Shown: positions 63,851 to 64,000 of the stretch, piece by piece
Layout of the letters: each line of letters starts with the position of its first letter
Numbering within the stretch: position 1 is the first letter of the stretch
Origin: Deltaproteobacteria bacterium
Lineage (GTDB): Bacteria > Desulfobacterota > Desulfomonilia > UBA1062
NCBI GenBank assembly: GCA_017992605.1
Contig: JAGOOG010000010.1
Coordinates: forward strand, 25,332 to 89,331
Length of the DNA: 64,000 bases
Direction of reading: 5' to 3'
Notes under the pieces: generated by a model
The model's input: only the letters and a program-made list of their open reading frames with translations
The model's database searches: none
What the model was told of the DNA's origin: nothing
Position numbers and translations under genes: made by a program

Positions 63851-63879
63851 TTGACAAGAACCCAAATCACGGCTATCAA
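63851..63879 (+). promoter_or_regulatory. Promoter of tRNA-Asn
   Basis: TTGACA (63851-63856), 17-base spacer, TATCAA (63874-63879). +1 near 63886, about 11 bases before the mature tRNA. Confidence 0.65.
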
Positions 63880-63896
63880 GGTACACCGTTGACCAT

Positions 63897-63972
63897 TCCT
63901 CGGTAGCTCAATCGGCAGAGCGGGTGGCTGTTAACCACTAGGTTGCAGGTTCGAGTCCTGCCCGGGGAGCCA
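63897..63972 (+). tRNA. tRNA-Asn (anticodon GTT)
   Basis: A 76-nt cloverleaf. The acceptor arms TCCTCGG and CCGGGGA pair (one T-G), the anticodon loop is CTGTTAA with GTT, and the T arm reads GCAGGTTCGAGTCCTGC. The discriminator base is G and the CCA end (63970-63972) is encoded. Bases 63973-64000 hold no recognisable feature. Confidence 0.97.
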
Positions 63973-64000
63973 GAGAACATATCGGGTCCACGGGATGCCC

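Noticed and set aside
63897..64000. Integration site at tRNA-Asn
   Set aside because: No integrase gene and no repeat of the tRNA 3' end occur in the window; only 28 bases follow the gene.

Overview
The window is a gene-dense, chromosome-like stretch of roughly 60% G+C from a Gram-negative, flagellated bacterium. The evidence is a sigma-54-controlled flagellar locus, a type II secretion pseudopilin operon, outer-membrane-directed folding factors and a rmlC-type sugar gene. Two-subunit glycine decarboxylase (gcvPA/gcvPB), bifunctional RibBA, tandem MotB proteins and the rpmF-fab-rpiB-glyA-nrdR-rib-nusB order suggest Desulfobacterota (former Deltaproteobacteria). That placement is inference. 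I see no IS element, prophage, CRISPR array or rRNA, and no gap above 300 bp without a gene.

Layout. 1-8.6 kb, mostly minus strand: a PpiD-like foldase cut by the window edge, a small plus-strand membrane protein, a thermonuclease, a secreted alpha/beta hydrolase, a response regulator with a kinase-type H-box but no ATPase, a MinD/FlhG-like ATPase fused to a GspE-N-type domain, and mutS. 8.8-19.4 kb, minus: two flagellar operons, motA-motB-motB-fliL-M-N-O-P-Q-R and fliK-flgD-flgE. Each is preceded by a near-consensus sigma-54 (-24/-12) promoter, and a strong hairpin separates them. 19.6-36.5 kb, minus: nadE, an RNase Z-like metallohydrolase, rmlC, thiN, a parvulin lipoprotein, gspF-G-H-I-J-K-L-M-N, and a translationally overlapping tail (phosphoribosyltransferase, PAS-PAS-GGDEF diguanylate cyclase, HAD phosphatase, MFS transporter). 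36.6-44.2 kb, plus: RNase P RNA, an unrecognised gene, folD, gcvT-gcvH-gcvPA-gcvPB, then an ECF sigma factor and a zinc-finger anti-sigma protein. 44.4-49.9 kb, plus: an uncharacterised glycan or lipid modification cluster (GT4 glycosyltransferase, methyltransferase, QW-motif alpha/alpha-toroid protein, hexapeptide acyltransferase, B12-type radical SAM protein), facing a convergent methyltransferase gene. 50.7-52.9 kb, plus: a FapA-like protein and a pentapeptide-repeat protein. 52.9-62.8 kb, minus: a long housekeeping operon (DUF177, rpmF, fabD, fabG, acpP, fabF, rpiB, glyA, nrdR, ribD, ribE, ribBA, ribH, nusB). 62.9-64 kb, plus: a class IV aminotransferase and tRNA-Asn.

How the genes work together. 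FolD, GcvTHP and GlyA together link glycine, serine and folate one-carbon flux. The fab and rib genes supply membrane lipid and flavin synthesis. The flagellar genes encode rod-proximal switch, export, stator and hook parts; flhA, flhB and the sigma-54 activator must lie elsewhere. The gsp genes encode the inner-membrane platform and pseudopilins; gspC, gspD and gspE are not here. The most promising unusual items are the ECF-adjacent glycan/lipid cluster, the tandem MotB pair in which one copy lacks the ion-binding aspartate, the H-box response regulator, the GspE-N/MinD fusion, and several promoters placed so close to start codons that transcripts would be leaderless or nearly so.
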